A stretch of DNA of 64,000 nt. It comes from Calothrix parasitica NIES-267 (GTDB lineage Bacteria; Cyanobacteriota; Cyanobacteriia; Cyanobacteriales; Nostocaceae). Shown in pieces: positions 53,664 to 63,017 of this stretch. Position numbers and translations under genes: made by a program. Each line of letters starts with the position of its first letter. The first letter of the stretch is position 1. Under the pieces are notes generated by a model that was given only the letters and a program-made list of their open reading frames with translations, made no database searches and had not been told where the DNA came from. Location: contig NZ_AP018227.1 of the NCBI RefSeq assembly GCF_002368095.1, forward strand, positions 782,001-846,000, given 5' to 3'.

Positions 53664-55556
53664 GTGTCTTCGTCTTCCCAAATCCGCGTTCAACAAGTTG
53701 AATCTACCTCTTCCCAAACTTCTCTGACCGAATCAAATACTTTTCCAAAGCGTGCTAGTGGTGGCTTTGCGTTAATTGATAGTTTGAAGCGTCACGGAGT
53801 CGAACATATTTTCGGCTATCCCGGTGGTGCTATTTTACCGATTTATGATGATTTATATAAAGATGAAGCTAGTGGTGGCATTAAGCACATTCTAGTCAGA
53901 CACGAACAAGGAGCCTCCCATGCTGCGGATGGTTACGCTCGCGCTACTGGTAAAGTTGGTGTTTGTTTTGGTACTTCTGGCCCTGGTGCAACCAATTTAG
54001 TTACCGGGATTGCTACCGCTCACATGGACTCGGTACCGATGATTGTAATTACGGGGCAGGTATCGCGAGCGGCTATTGGTACTGATGCGTTTCAGGAAAC
54101 CGATATTTACGGAATTACTTTACCGATTGTTAAACATTCCTACGTAGTTCGCGACCCGAGAGATATGGCGCGAATTGTTGCGGAAGCTTTTCATCTTGCA
54201 CTGACCGGCCGTCCGGGACCTGTTTTAATTGACGTTCCCAAAGATGTCGCGTTCGAGGAATTTGATTACACTCCCGTGGAACCAGGTTCGGCGAAATTAC
54301 CCGGTTATCGTCCGACGGTGAAGGGAAATCCCCGACAAATCAATGCAGCTATTCAATTGATTCGTGAAAGTCGTCGTCCGCTTTTATATGTGGGTGGTGG
54401 TGCAATTACTTCTGCTGCTCACAAGGAAATTCAACAGTTAGCAGAATTATTTGCGATTCCCGCTACTACTACATTGATGGGTATTGGAGCTTTTGACGAG
54501 CATCATCCGCTTTCCTTGGGAATGTTGGGAATGCACGGTACCGCATACGCCAACTTTGCAGTGACAGATTGCGATTTGTTGATTTGCGTTGGTGCAAGAT
54601 TCGATGACCGAGTAACGGGTAAATTAGATGAATTTGCTTCCCGTGCGAAAGTAATTCACATTGACATCGACCCGGCAGAAGTTGGTAAAAACCGCATTCC
54701 CGAAGTACCAATTGTTGGTGACGTAAAAACAGTTTTAATAAAATTACTGCGTCGATGTGAAGAAAGGAATATTAAACAAACACCACAGCAAACTCAAGAG
54801 TGGTTAAATTTAGTTAACCGCTGGAAAGAAGAGTATCCTTTGGTGGTACCGCATTATGCTGACAGTATCTCTCCTCAAGAAGTAATTTCCGAAGTCTCCC
54901 ATCAAGCACCCTACGCTTACTACACTACAGATGTCGGACAGCATCAAATGTGGGCAGCGCAATTTCTTAAAAATGGCCCGCGTCGCTGGATTTCCAGCGC
55001 TGGTTTGGGAACAATGGGCTTTGGGGTTCCGGCTGCAATGGGTGCAAAAGTTGCATTCCCCGACGAAGAAGTTATCTGTATTAGCGGTGATGCTAGTTTC
55101 CAGATGAATTTGCAAGAATTGGGAACCCTCGCGCAATACGGAATTAATGTCAAAACCATAATTATCAACAACGGTTGGCAAGGAATGGTGCGTCAGTGGC
55201 AGCAAGCATTCTTCGGAGAGCGCTATTCTAACTCCAACATGGAAGTAGGAATGCCAGATATCGAATTGCTTTGTAAAGCCTACGGTATCAAAGGCATGGT
55301 AATCGAAAAGCGAGAACAACTCAAAGATGCCATAGCCGAAATGATTGCTCACGATGGCCCGGTTGTTGTCAACGCTCGCGTTACTAAAGACGAAAACTGC
55401 TATCCAATGGTAGGTCCCGGAAAAACGAATGCTCAAATGGTTGGTTTAGCCAAACAGCCACCCAAAGCAATTCAAGAGCCAGTTTATTGCAGCAATTGCG
55501 GTGCAAAGAATATTGCTGCAAATAACTTCTGTCCCGAGTGCGGAACGAAACTATGA
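53664..55556 (+). CDS. ilvB: Acetolactate synthase large subunit with C-terminal zinc ribbon
   Basis: A 630-residue thiamine-diphosphate enzyme, first step of valine/isoleucine/leucine synthesis. The start is a GTG with GAGG six bases before it; a TTG four codons earlier is less likely. The N-terminal PYR domain has the catalytic Glu in [20 protein letters not shown], the FAD-binding centre is in the middle, and the PP domain carries [20 protein letters not shown] and [12 protein letters not shown]. The usual enzyme ends at about [20 protein letters not shown]. Here about 45 residues follow, closing with [19 protein letters not shown], a complete CxxC...CxxC zinc ribbon. The small subunit (ilvN) is not in the window. 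Confidence 0.95.
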   Translation: MSSSSQIRVQQVESTSSQTSLTESNTFPKRASGGFALIDSLKRHGVEHIFGYPGGAILPIYDDLYKDEASGGIKHILVRHEQGASHAADGYARATGKVGVCFGTSGPGATNLVTGIATAHMDSVPMIVITGQVSRAAIGTDAFQETDIYGITLPIVKHSYVVRDPRDMARIVAEAFHLALTGRPGPVLIDVPKDVAFEEFDYTPVEPGSAKLPGYRPTVKGNPRQINAAIQLIRESRRPLLYVGGGAITSAAHKEIQQLAELFAIPATTTLMGIGAFDEHHPLSLGMLGMHGTAYANFAVTDCDLLICVGARFDDRVTGKLDEFASRAKVIHIDIDPAEVGKNRIPEVPIVGDVKTVLIKLLRRCEERNIKQTPQQTQEWLNLVNRWKEEYPLVVPHYADSISPQEVISEVSHQAPYAYYTTDVGQHQMWAAQFLKNGPRRWISSAGLGTMGFGVPAAMGAKVAFPDEEVICISGDASFQMNLQELGTLAQYGINVKTIIINNGWQGMVRQWQQAFFGERYSNSNMEVGMPDIELLCKAYGIKGMVIEKREQLKDAIAEMIAHDGPVVVNARVTKDENCYPMVGPGKTNAQMVGLAKQPPKAIQEPVYCSNCGAKNIAANNFCPECGTKL

Positions 55557-55557
55557 G

Positions 55558-55610
55558 GAGGTAATGGGTAATGGGTAATAGGTAATAGGTAATAGGTAAT
55601 GGGTAATGGT
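55558..55610. repeat. Heptamer array (GTAATGG / GTAATAG)
   Basis: About seven units directly after the ilvB stop codon. Confidence 0.85.
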
Positions 55611-55612
55611 TT

Positions 55613-55659
55613 GTAGAGACGTAGCAGTGCTACGTCTCCCGACGTTACGAAGAAAAAGA
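55613..55659. repeat. Dispersed palindrome GTAGAGACGT...ACGTCTCCCGAC, copy 2
   Basis: GAGACGTAGC AGT GCTACGTCTC is a perfect 10-bp stem, followed by CCGACGTTACGAAGAAAA. Same layout as at 24259. Confidence 0.75.
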
Positions 55660-55741
55660 ACCCTTTAGAATAGTTAGCAATCCCCAATTCTCTAAATTGA
55701 CTTTTACCTCAAACAATGCTATCAAGGTGCCGGTAAAGTTC

Positions 55742-55793
55742 CCAATTACCAATTACCAATTACCAATTACCAATTACCAATTACCAATTACCA
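55742..55793. repeat. Heptamer array (CCAATTA) abutting a start codon
   Basis: Seven units of CCAATTA run right up to the ATG of the permease gene, where the ribosome-binding site would normally be. Confidence 0.9.
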
Positions 55794-56603
55794 ATGAATA
55801 TATCTCCACCGAAGGAAAAGCTGCATATTGGATGGCAGGGGGTTTTCTCTGTATTAATGTTCATTCTGATGTATTTACCGATAGCGGTTCTTGCCTTTTA
55901 TAGTTTTAATCAGTCTCCTTATAGTGGAGCTTGGGAAGGATTTACTTGGGAATGGTACGAAAATTTATTTAGAGATGAGCGGATTTTATCGGCTTTACAA
56001 AATAGTTTGATAGTTGCTTTTAGTGCTGTAAGCATTTCTGCTGTGCTGGGAACTCTGATGGCTGTGGGTTTGGCTCGCTATCGCTTTCTGGGAAAGGGTT
56101 TATATCGAGGAATATCTTATTTACCTTTGATTATCCCCGATATTGCTATTGCTGTAGCTACTTTGGTTTTTCTGGCTGCGTTTGCAATTCGTTTGAGCGT
56201 ATGGACTATCATTGCAGCACATGTAGTATTTTGTTTGGCATATATAGGTTTAGTTGTTTCTTCTCGTTTAACTAATGTAGACCCTCATTTAGAAGAAGCT
56301 GCTTTGGATTTGGGAGCTACACCTTTTCAAGCTTTTGTTAAAGTATTGTTACCTCAATTAATGCCAGGAATTATCGCTGGTTGCTTGTTAGCTTTTGTGC
56401 TGAGTTTGGATGATTTTCTGATTGCAAGCTTTACTGCTGGTAGCGGTTCAAATACTTTACCGATGGAAATTTTTAGCCGCATTAGAACTGGTGTAAAACC
56501 TGATATTAATGCTTTGAGCGTGATTTTGATAATAGTATCTGCAATTGTTGCTTTTGTCGCGGAATCAATTCGTAATAGGACTGATTATAGCAATCATAAT
56601 TAG
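55794..56603 (+). CDS. potC: PotC-like ABC transporter permease
   Basis: A 269-residue inner-membrane permease of the spermidine/putrescine type with six helices. The EAA loop is EEAALDLGATPFQAFVKVLL followed by PQLMPG. The first loop YSFNQSPYSGAWEGFTWEWY and the last (LDDFLIASFTAGSGSNTLPM) match PotC. The ATPase, the second permease and the binding protein are not in the window, so this subunit is orphaned from its transporter or the others lie elsewhere. No ribosome-binding site is visible, because heptamer repeats end one base before the ATG. Confidence 0.9.
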   Translation: MNISPPKEKLHIGWQGVFSVLMFILMYLPIAVLAFYSFNQSPYSGAWEGFTWEWYENLFRDERILSALQNSLIVAFSAVSISAVLGTLMAVGLARYRFLGKGLYRGISYLPLIIPDIAIAVATLVFLAAFAIRLSVWTIIAAHVVFCLAYIGLVVSSRLTNVDPHLEEAALDLGATPFQAFVKVLLPQLMPGIIAGCLLAFVLSLDDFLIASFTAGSGSNTLPMEIFSRIRTGVKPDINALSVILIIVSAIVAFVAESIRNRTDYSNHN

Positions 56604-56951
56604 TTATTATACATTAGCCTAACTTTGTTATTAGTTTAATTATTTTAATTGGTAAGTAAGTCGGCGCAAATAAACCTAATTATGTAACAGAATGTAAATA
56701 AGCATCAATTCTTTGCGGTGAGACATACTATTCGGGTGAATGCTATCTTGCTTAGGGAGACCGATTTACTTGGTCTATCCTCAATCTTGCAAGATAGAAT
56801 TTTTGTATTTATACGGTTTTTTAAAGAAAATATAATTAGTAATAAATATACTCTGCACACAAAATATTTATACTATTATTACCTATTGCGATTGAATACC
56901 TAGGATAATTAATTGATATAAGAAAACATTAATTAATCACAGGGTAAGCTA
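56604..56951. other. Intergenic region with a nested hairpin
   Basis: CTATCTTGC (about 56742-56750) pairs with GCAAGATAG (about 56788-56796), a perfect 9-bp stem, with GACC...GGTC inside. TTTTTG follows, so on the plus strand it could end transcription of the permease gene. The 61-codon frame across it is not a gene. Confidence 0.5.
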
Positions 56952-58334
56952 GTGAATCAGAAAAATATCGCTTTTAATCTCTTCAAAAAAATTAGCAATT
57001 TAAGCGGAAAAACAGCTTTAATATTCTTCTCTTTGCTCTGTAGCGCTCTTCCTGCTCAAGCAGTGAACTTTAATTTTACTTATTCCGATGACACCAGCAC
57101 CAGCCAAAAAGAAGCCTTTGAAATGGCAGGTTCGATGTGGAAAGAATTACTGCAAGATGATGTCACAGTTAATATTCACGTCGATTTTGCTGATAACAAT
57201 AGAATGCCAACTAACGTTTTAGGTGGTGCAATACCTGGATTTTATAGTAGTTTGTCTAATCAAGATAGAACAGGTTATCAAGCCTATAAACAAAAACTGC
57301 GCGATGACCGCGAATCGGATAACGACTATAAGGTTTTCGACATAGAAAACGCTAATATTCCGAATAATTACATTAAAGATGATTGGTGGGTCTATATGTT
57401 GAGGGATAAAGACTTACCATTTGTAAATAGGATGGTTCATAGCTATGGTGTCAGTCTCACTAGAGCCAATGCTAAAGCAGTAGGTATGATTAATCCCCAC
57501 GACAGTGACGTTGATGCTGTGATTCTGATGAATAAGCTTAACGGTCTGAACTACGGATGGACGACTGATTATCTTGCCAATGAAGTTGGCTATTGGAATT
57601 TCGACCTTACTAGTGTTGCAATGCATGAAATTGGTCATGCTCTTGGCTTTGTCAGCAGCATGGATTATTTCGATACCAATAACTTCTCAGACACTCTTGC
57701 TCGTCATGCTACTTTTACATCCTTCGATATGTTTCGTCGTGGTTCAAGCACGCAAACCTGGCAAACGATAGATATGAACAATCAATCTGGAAGCTACTTT
57801 TCTTTAGATAATGGTTCTACAGCTTTAGGTCAGCTTTCTACTGGTCAAGATACGAGTTTAGGAGCCGATGGCTATCAAGGTAGTCACTGGAGTGCATTTG
57901 ACGGTGTGGAGGATTTGATGGACCCGACTCTACCCACAAATCGGCGTAGAACAGTTAGCTATAAAGATTTAGCTGCTTTAGATGTAATTGGCTGGGATGC
58001 AAATTACGATGGATTGAATTTTGACGACTTAGATAGTCTAAGGAATCTTGCTCAATCCCAAGCTGCGAATGCACAAAGCACTAACCCTGTTGATAGTCTT
58101 AACAAAATGTTTAACCAATACGGTTGGGGTGGTAGTGGAAGAGGTCGCAGTGGTTTCCGTCAAGATATGGATTTAGCTGATTACCTCGCTCAAGAAGGGT
58201 TATTTCAAAAAGGTGCTTTTTGGTCGCATATGCAAGCAAACAAAGCTTCAGTTCCCGAACCTTCATCAATATTAGGACTTTTGGGTTTGGGTTTGTTTAT
58301 CAAAGGTTATCCGCGCAGAAAAACAACAAAATAA
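56952..58334 (+). CDS. PEP-CTERM metalloprotease (NF038122-type)
   Basis: A 460-residue secreted protein. Signal peptide about 1-37 (ends SALPAQA). The zinc motif is MHEIGHALGF at about residue 225, preceded by WNFDLTSVA. The third metal ligand of metzincins (H four residues on) is not obvious, as the sequence continues GFVSSMDYFD. After it come GSHWSAFDGVEDLMDPTLPT, a family-typical block. The C-terminus is a PEP-CTERM sorting signal: VPEPSSILGLLGLGLFIKGY followed by RRK. It is exported and probably processed at the envelope. Start GTG with an AGGG before it. Confidence 0.82.
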   Translation: MNQKNIAFNLFKKISNLSGKTALIFFSLLCSALPAQAVNFNFTYSDDTSTSQKEAFEMAGSMWKELLQDDVTVNIHVDFADNNRMPTNVLGGAIPGFYSSLSNQDRTGYQAYKQKLRDDRESDNDYKVFDIENANIPNNYIKDDWWVYMLRDKDLPFVNRMVHSYGVSLTRANAKAVGMINPHDSDVDAVILMNKLNGLNYGWTTDYLANEVGYWNFDLTSVAMHEIGHALGFVSSMDYFDTNNFSDTLARHATFTSFDMFRRGSSTQTWQTIDMNNQSGSYFSLDNGSTALGQLSTGQDTSLGADGYQGSHWSAFDGVEDLMDPTLPTNRRRTVSYKDLAALDVIGWDANYDGLNFDDLDSLRNLAQSQAANAQSTNPVDSLNKMFNQYGWGGSGRGRSGFRQDMDLADYLAQEGLFQKGAFWSHMQANKASVPEPSSILGLLGLGLFIKGYPRRKTTK

Positions 58335-58417
58335 TAAAACAATAAAGACTTCTTGTAGAGAATATTAATTTAGTTAGATATTTTGGGAAAAATACGAATA
58401 AGTTCCCGATAAATACA

Positions 58418-58513
58418 TATAGCAATCCTAGATGAGTCATGAGAAAGTAGGTGTCAGAAACCCGGTTTTTCCAAAAAACCGGGTTTCTAAAACAACTGAT
58501 TTAGGAATGCTAT
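58418..58513 (+). mobile_element. 96-bp MITE-like element, copy C
   Basis: TATAGCAATCCTAG...TTAGGAATGCTAT with the central GAAACCCGGTTTTT / AAAAAACCGGGTTTC. It ends 50 bases before the adhesin start, and because it is open in one frame it falsely lengthens that gene. Confidence 0.85.
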
Positions 58514-58563
58514 GGTCGGCGAACTTATTTTTATTACACCGTGCAATCAGGGTCAACTACCAA

Positions 58564-61500
58564 ATGTCTAGCATCTCCATCCCTCAAGTTTTGCGGATTT
58601 TCTCCAAGCAAGCAAAAATTGCTTGGCTAAGTATTATTACACCTTTAGTTTGTTGCTCGTTTCTTTCTTATCCGACAAAAGTCACAGCCCAACTTGCTCC
58701 AGATAACACTTTACCTAATAATACAGTTGTTTCACCGAACGGAAATTTGATTGATATCACCGGAGGTGCTAGACCGGGGAACGGTGCTAATCTTTTTCAC
58801 AGCTTTCAAGATTTTTCTGTCAAGTTTAATGAAACTGTCCGCTTTCGACACAATAGCGGTATTGAAAATATTATTAATCGGGTAACGGGTGGTTCAATTT
58901 CTAATATTGACGGTACTATTCAAACCCTAATAAATGGCACTAATAATAAAGGTAATGCCAATCTTTTTATTATTAATCCTAATGGGATAATTTTTGGTGC
59001 CAATGCCAAATTAGATATTGGTGGTTCATTTTTTGCTAGTACTGCTGATAGTATTAAATTTACAGATGGTAGCTTCTATAGTGCTGTAAATCCTCAAGAG
59101 CCACCGCTGCTAACTGTTAATGTTCCTTTAGGCTTACAGTACAACAATTCCAATCCTGGAGATATCACCGTTCAAGGTGATGGTAATAATTTATCCTTTG
59201 ATTTTGATACCTTCGCTACAGTTAGAGATAATCGTCCTGCGGGATTACAAGTAGCATCCGGTAAAACTTTAGCTCTTGTAGGTGGAGATGTAAATTTAGA
59301 CGGTGGGAATCTCACCGCAAAACAAGGCAGGATTGAGATAGGTAGCGTCCAAGGGGAAGGATTAGTAACTCTAAAATCTACAGATTCGGTTTGGAATTTA
59401 GACTACACCCAAGCGAACAACTTCGGGGATATTAACCTTATAAATGCTGCTTCCGTTGATGTTGGTGGTAACGCTGGTGGTGACGTGCAGGTTATAGGAC
59501 GTAATATCTCTTTATTTGATGGTTCCGCTATTTTGGGTGATACATTGGGTAACTCTACAGGAGGAACTATCAACATCAAAGCAGCAGAAACATTAAAAGT
59601 GATTGGTTTTTCCTTCGATTTACCATTTTCAACTAGAATAACTAGCGATGTCGGTCTTGAAGCTAAAGGTAACGGTGGTAGAGTTGAAATTAATGCTAAA
59701 AATTTGATTGTTGCCGATGGAGGACAGATAGGAAGCGGTAGTTTTGGCTCTGGTAATGGGGGAGTTGTTGACGTTAAGGCTGAAAATATTGAATTAATTT
59801 TTGGTGGTCAAAATGGCCCTAGCGGTTTGTTTACTACTGCTCAATTTGGTCGCGGTAATGGTGGTGCTGTTATCGTCGAAACTGACAATTTATTAGTACA
59901 AGAAGGAGCTAGAATAGCCAGTCAAACTTTTAGTGAAGGTAATGCTGGAAATGTGGATATTAAAGCCAAAAATATTCAAATAGTTGGTACTGCTTTTGGT
60001 GAATTTCCTAGTACTTTATCTACCACTAGTTCCTCCCCGGATGGCAGCGGAGGAAATATCAAAGTAAAGACTGATACTTTAAGCTTGGTTGATGGAGCAA
60101 CAATTGAAAGTTCTACATTTGGTTCGGGTAATGCAGGTGGATTAGATATTCAAGCCAAACAAATAGAAATTTCCGGTGCATCTCCAGCGGGATTGGGTAG
60201 TGCGATATTGACTAATGTAGAAGAAGCATCTGGTGATGGTGGTTTAATCGAAATTAAAACGCAAGATTTGCTGTTACTAGATGGAGGACAAATCAGCACT
60301 GCTGCTTTTGGTTCCGGAAACGGAGGAACTTTAAAAATCAAAGCTGAGGATATTGTTGTTAGTGGTTTTGTTGGTAATTTTCCCAGTGGTTTATTTAGTA
60401 GTGCCGATGTTGGTCGGGGAGGGAACTTAATAATTGACACTACAAGTTTACTTGTAAACGAGGGAGGACAAATCAGTACGACTACATTCGGAACTGGTAA
60501 TGCAGGTAATTTAAACGTTAAAGCCCAAGAAATTACCTTAAGTGGTTTTACTGGTGTGGGACGTAGTAGTTTGTTGGCATCAGCAATTAAAGGTACTGGT
60601 GATGGTGGTAAGTTAACTGTAAAAACGGATAAACTCACTATCAACAATGGCGCTACCGTTAGTACTAGTAACTTCACTAGTCGCGATTCTGATACACCTC
60701 CAGGACAAGGGAAAGCAGGTGATATCGAAATTAATGCTTCTTACCTGGAGTTAGATAGTAATAACCCTGACGAACCAGCAAGTATTAATGCTTCTACTTT
60801 TAGTGGTGGTGGAGGTCATGTCACTCTGAATGTAGATGAAGTGTCTGTTCGTAATGGTAGTCAAATTATCGCGGAAGCTAGAGGAAGCGGTGATGGTGGT
60901 AGTTTAAATTTAATTACCGATAATTTACAAATAGAAAATGGTGGTTCGCTCAGTACCAGCACTATTGCAGCCGGTAATGGAGGAATCATTGATATTCAAG
61001 CTGATAATATCGGAAGTGATGGTGAGAATAGCGGTATATTTAGCCAAGCAACGGCTGATTCCTCTGGAGATAGTGGGATTGTAAATTTGAATTCTGATAT
61101 TTTAACTTTGAGTAACGCAGCAGCAATAAGTACTAGCAGCCAAGGAACGGGAAACGCAGGTATTATCAAGGTTGAAGCGGATAAAATTAATCTTTCTAGT
61201 AATGGTCAAATTACTACTAATAGTACCGGATTGGGACAAGCAGGTAATATTAATATCTTGTTTGAACGCTTAGAGGCTAATCGAGGAGAAATTACCGCAA
61301 CTTCCCAGCAAACTGGTGGTGGAGATATTACTTTAACTGCTACAGCCAGTGAAATATTTCTTCGCAATAATAGTTTAATTAGTACCAGCGTGCTGGATAG
61401 TACGGGTGGAGGCGGTAATATTAATATAATCGCCGATATCATTGCTGGTTTTGAAAACAGCGATATTAGCGCCAACGCAGTTGAAGGAAACGGCGGTAAT

Positions 61501-61980
61501 ATTGATATTACAACTCGGGGCATTTTCGGTTTAGAATTTCGCGAACAACCAACCGAACAAAGCGATATTACTGCAAGTTCCGAATTTGGTATTAACGGTA
61601 CGGTAGAAATCAACAATATTGGTATTGACCCCAGTTCCGGTTTAGTAGAATTACCCGCAGCATTAACAGATTCATCGCAAAAAATTGCGACTGGATGTTC
61701 TAGGCAAAATGGAAATAGTTTTGTCGCGATTGGAAGAGGTGGGATGCCACAAAATCCCAGTCAATCTCTGAATCATCACCTTAGTTGGTCAGACCTCCGC
61801 AATTTATCGGCACTTCGCAAGCAAAACGATAATTCGGCAACAATTACACGAGTATTAAATAAACCAGTTATTGTAGAAGCTACTGGTTTTATACGTAATC
61901 AAAAAGGGGAAATTGAACTAGTTGCTGCTCGGAAAAACTCTTTTACAACATCTCTTGACTGTAACGTAAATAATACGTAA
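58564..61980 (+). CDS. Filamentous haemagglutinin-type TPS adhesin
   Basis: An 1138-residue secreted beta-helix protein. The ATG at 58564 is chosen because the 44 codons upstream come from the MITE-like element. A signal peptide covers about 1-41 (SIITPLVCCSFLSYPTKVTA). The TPS (haemagglutination activity) domain follows at about 45-200 with NLFHSFQDFSVKFNETVRFR, GNANLFIINPNGIIFGANA and LDIGGSFFAST. Then a long right-handed beta-helix of repeated GNGG-x-hydrophobic turns runs to about residue 1000, and a C-terminal segment with two cysteines ends it. It would be exported through an outer-membrane TpsB pore, which is not in the window. The downstream DUF928 and CHASE2 genes form a recurrent group. 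Confidence 0.93.
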   Translation: MSSISIPQVLRIFSKQAKIAWLSIITPLVCCSFLSYPTKVTAQLAPDNTLPNNTVVSPNGNLIDITGGARPGNGANLFHSFQDFSVKFNETVRFRHNSGIENIINRVTGGSISNIDGTIQTLINGTNNKGNANLFIINPNGIIFGANAKLDIGGSFFASTADSIKFTDGSFYSAVNPQEPPLLTVNVPLGLQYNNSNPGDITVQGDGNNLSFDFDTFATVRDNRPAGLQVASGKTLALVGGDVNLDGGNLTAKQGRIEIGSVQGEGLVTLKSTDSVWNLDYTQANNFGDINLINAASVDVGGNAGGDVQVIGRNISLFDGSAILGDTLGNSTGGTINIKAAETLKVIGFSFDLPFSTRITSDVGLEAKGNGGRVEINAKNLIVADGGQIGSGSFGSGNGGVVDVKAENIELIFGGQNGPSGLFTTAQFGRGNGGAVIVETDNLLVQEGARIASQTFSEGNAGNVDIKAKNIQIVGTAFGEFPSTLSTTSSSPDGSGGNIKVKTDTLSLVDGATIESSTFGSGNAGGLDIQAKQIEISGASPAGLGSAILTNVEEASGDGGLIEIKTQDLLLLDGGQISTAAFGSGNGGTLKIKAEDIVVSGFVGNFPSGLFSSADVGRGGNLIIDTTSLLVNEGGQISTTTFGTGNAGNLNVKAQEITLSGFTGVGRSSLLASAIKGTGDGGKLTVKTDKLTINNGATVSTSNFTSRDSDTPPGQGKAGDIEINASYLELDSNNPDEPASINASTFSGGGGHVTLNVDEVSVRNGSQIIAEARGSGDGGSLNLITDNLQIENGGSLSTSTIAAGNGGIIDIQADNIGSDGENSGIFSQATADSSGDSGIVNLNSDILTLSNAAAISTSSQGTGNAGIIKVEADKINLSSNGQITTNSTGLGQAGNINILFERLEANRGEITATSQQTGGGDITLTATASEIFLRNNSLISTSVLDSTGGGGNINIIADIIAGFENSDISANAVEGNGGNIDITTRGIFGLEFREQPTEQSDITASSEFGINGTVEINNIGIDPSSGLVELPAALTDSSQKIATGCSRQNGNSFVAIGRGGMPQNPSQSLNHHLSWSDLRNLSALRKQNDNSATITRVLNKPVIVEATGFIRNQKGEIELVAARKNSFTTSLDCNVNNT

Positions 61981-62274
61981 TTAAACGGTATTTTAAAGTT
62001 TGTTTTAATTTATTTAGATATATATCTTATCTATAATTCACATTAGCAACACAACGAATACTACTAATTCTTGATTTGTTGTTCCTATAGGTATTTGCGA
62101 AAGTAAAGATAAGGAATAGAGCGATACGCTAATTACTGTCAGCAAACGCACCGATGGCGATTAAGCAATAATACTAATAAACTGGCAATAATATTATTAT
62201 CTCTTTATTTTAAAAAAAATAAGGGGATAGAAAAATTTTTTGACTGTTTTATAACTCGCCAAACATATTGTTTT

Positions 62275-63006
62275 ATGGCTAAGAAAAATAAATCATTTTT
62301 TAAATACGCACTTTTGACAATCAGTTGTGTTTCTACCTTTTCTTTGGTTTCTGCATGGATAGCTCCAGTCCAAGCAAAAATAATTTTTATTCCACCAGGA
62401 ACGGAAGCACCTGAGACTGATACTACTAGTACTGCTGGAGGAAGTTCTCGTGGAAATAGTTGTAAGATTGGTCAACTTCACAATAATACTGCATCGGTAG
62501 TAAAACTGTTGCCTCAATCAAATATCGGTTTAACGTTAAAGCAACGTCCTTCAATTATGGTGTATGTTGCTCCAACTACCGCTCGAAAATTATTTTTCAG
62601 TATCCAGGATGAGGATGAAAATAATTATTATGAAACAACTTTGCAGTTACCTAGAAACACGGGAGTCATGCAAGTTAAACTTCCAACTTCCGCTCCTGGT
62701 TTGGTAAGTGGAAAAAAATATCAATACACTTTAGCAACTATTTGCGGTGAAGATTTCCAACCTGACGATTATTCCGTTAGCGGTTGGATTCAGCGAGTTC
62801 AATTGAGCGCAAATTTGCAGTATCAGCAACCTTCTTTGGAATTAGCGTCTAAATTGGCAATGCAAGGTATATGGTACGATGCGGTTTCTACTCTTGCGAT
62901 AGTAAAGAAATCGCAACCATCGAATCAATCTGTTGCTAATTCTTGGCAGCAATTGTTGCAGAGCGCTGGTTTAAGTCAGATTTCCCGAGAACCAATAGTT
63001 AATTAA
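62275..63006 (+). CDS. DUF928 domain protein
   Basis: A 243-residue secreted protein. Signal peptide about 1-34 (WIAPVQA). The DUF928 core is visible: NIGLTLKQRPSIMVYVAPTT, ARKLFFSIQDEDENNYYETT, and WIQRVQLSANLQYQQPS, with the last part, MQGIWYDAVSTLAIVKKSQP, typical. Its function is unknown. In cyanobacteria this family usually stands beside haemagglutinin-like and CHASE2 genes, as here. Confidence 0.88.
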   Translation: MAKKNKSFFKYALLTISCVSTFSLVSAWIAPVQAKIIFIPPGTEAPETDTTSTAGGSSRGNSCKIGQLHNNTASVVKLLPQSNIGLTLKQRPSIMVYVAPTTARKLFFSIQDEDENNYYETTLQLPRNTGVMQVKLPTSAPGLVSGKKYQYTLATICGEDFQPDDYSVSGWIQRVQLSANLQYQQPSLELASKLAMQGIWYDAVSTLAIVKKSQPSNQSVANSWQQLLQSAGLSQISREPIVN

Positions 63007-63017
63007 AGTTAATCGCG

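Noticed and set aside
56718-56903. A 61-codon frame downstream of the permease
   Set aside because: It covers a nested hairpin, and the second half is AT-rich with no start signal.
58432-58563. A 44-codon N-terminal extension of the adhesin
   Set aside because: These codons are the MITE-like copy C (the same sequence occurs at 52295 and 40864), so the ATG at 58564 with its signal peptide is the better start.
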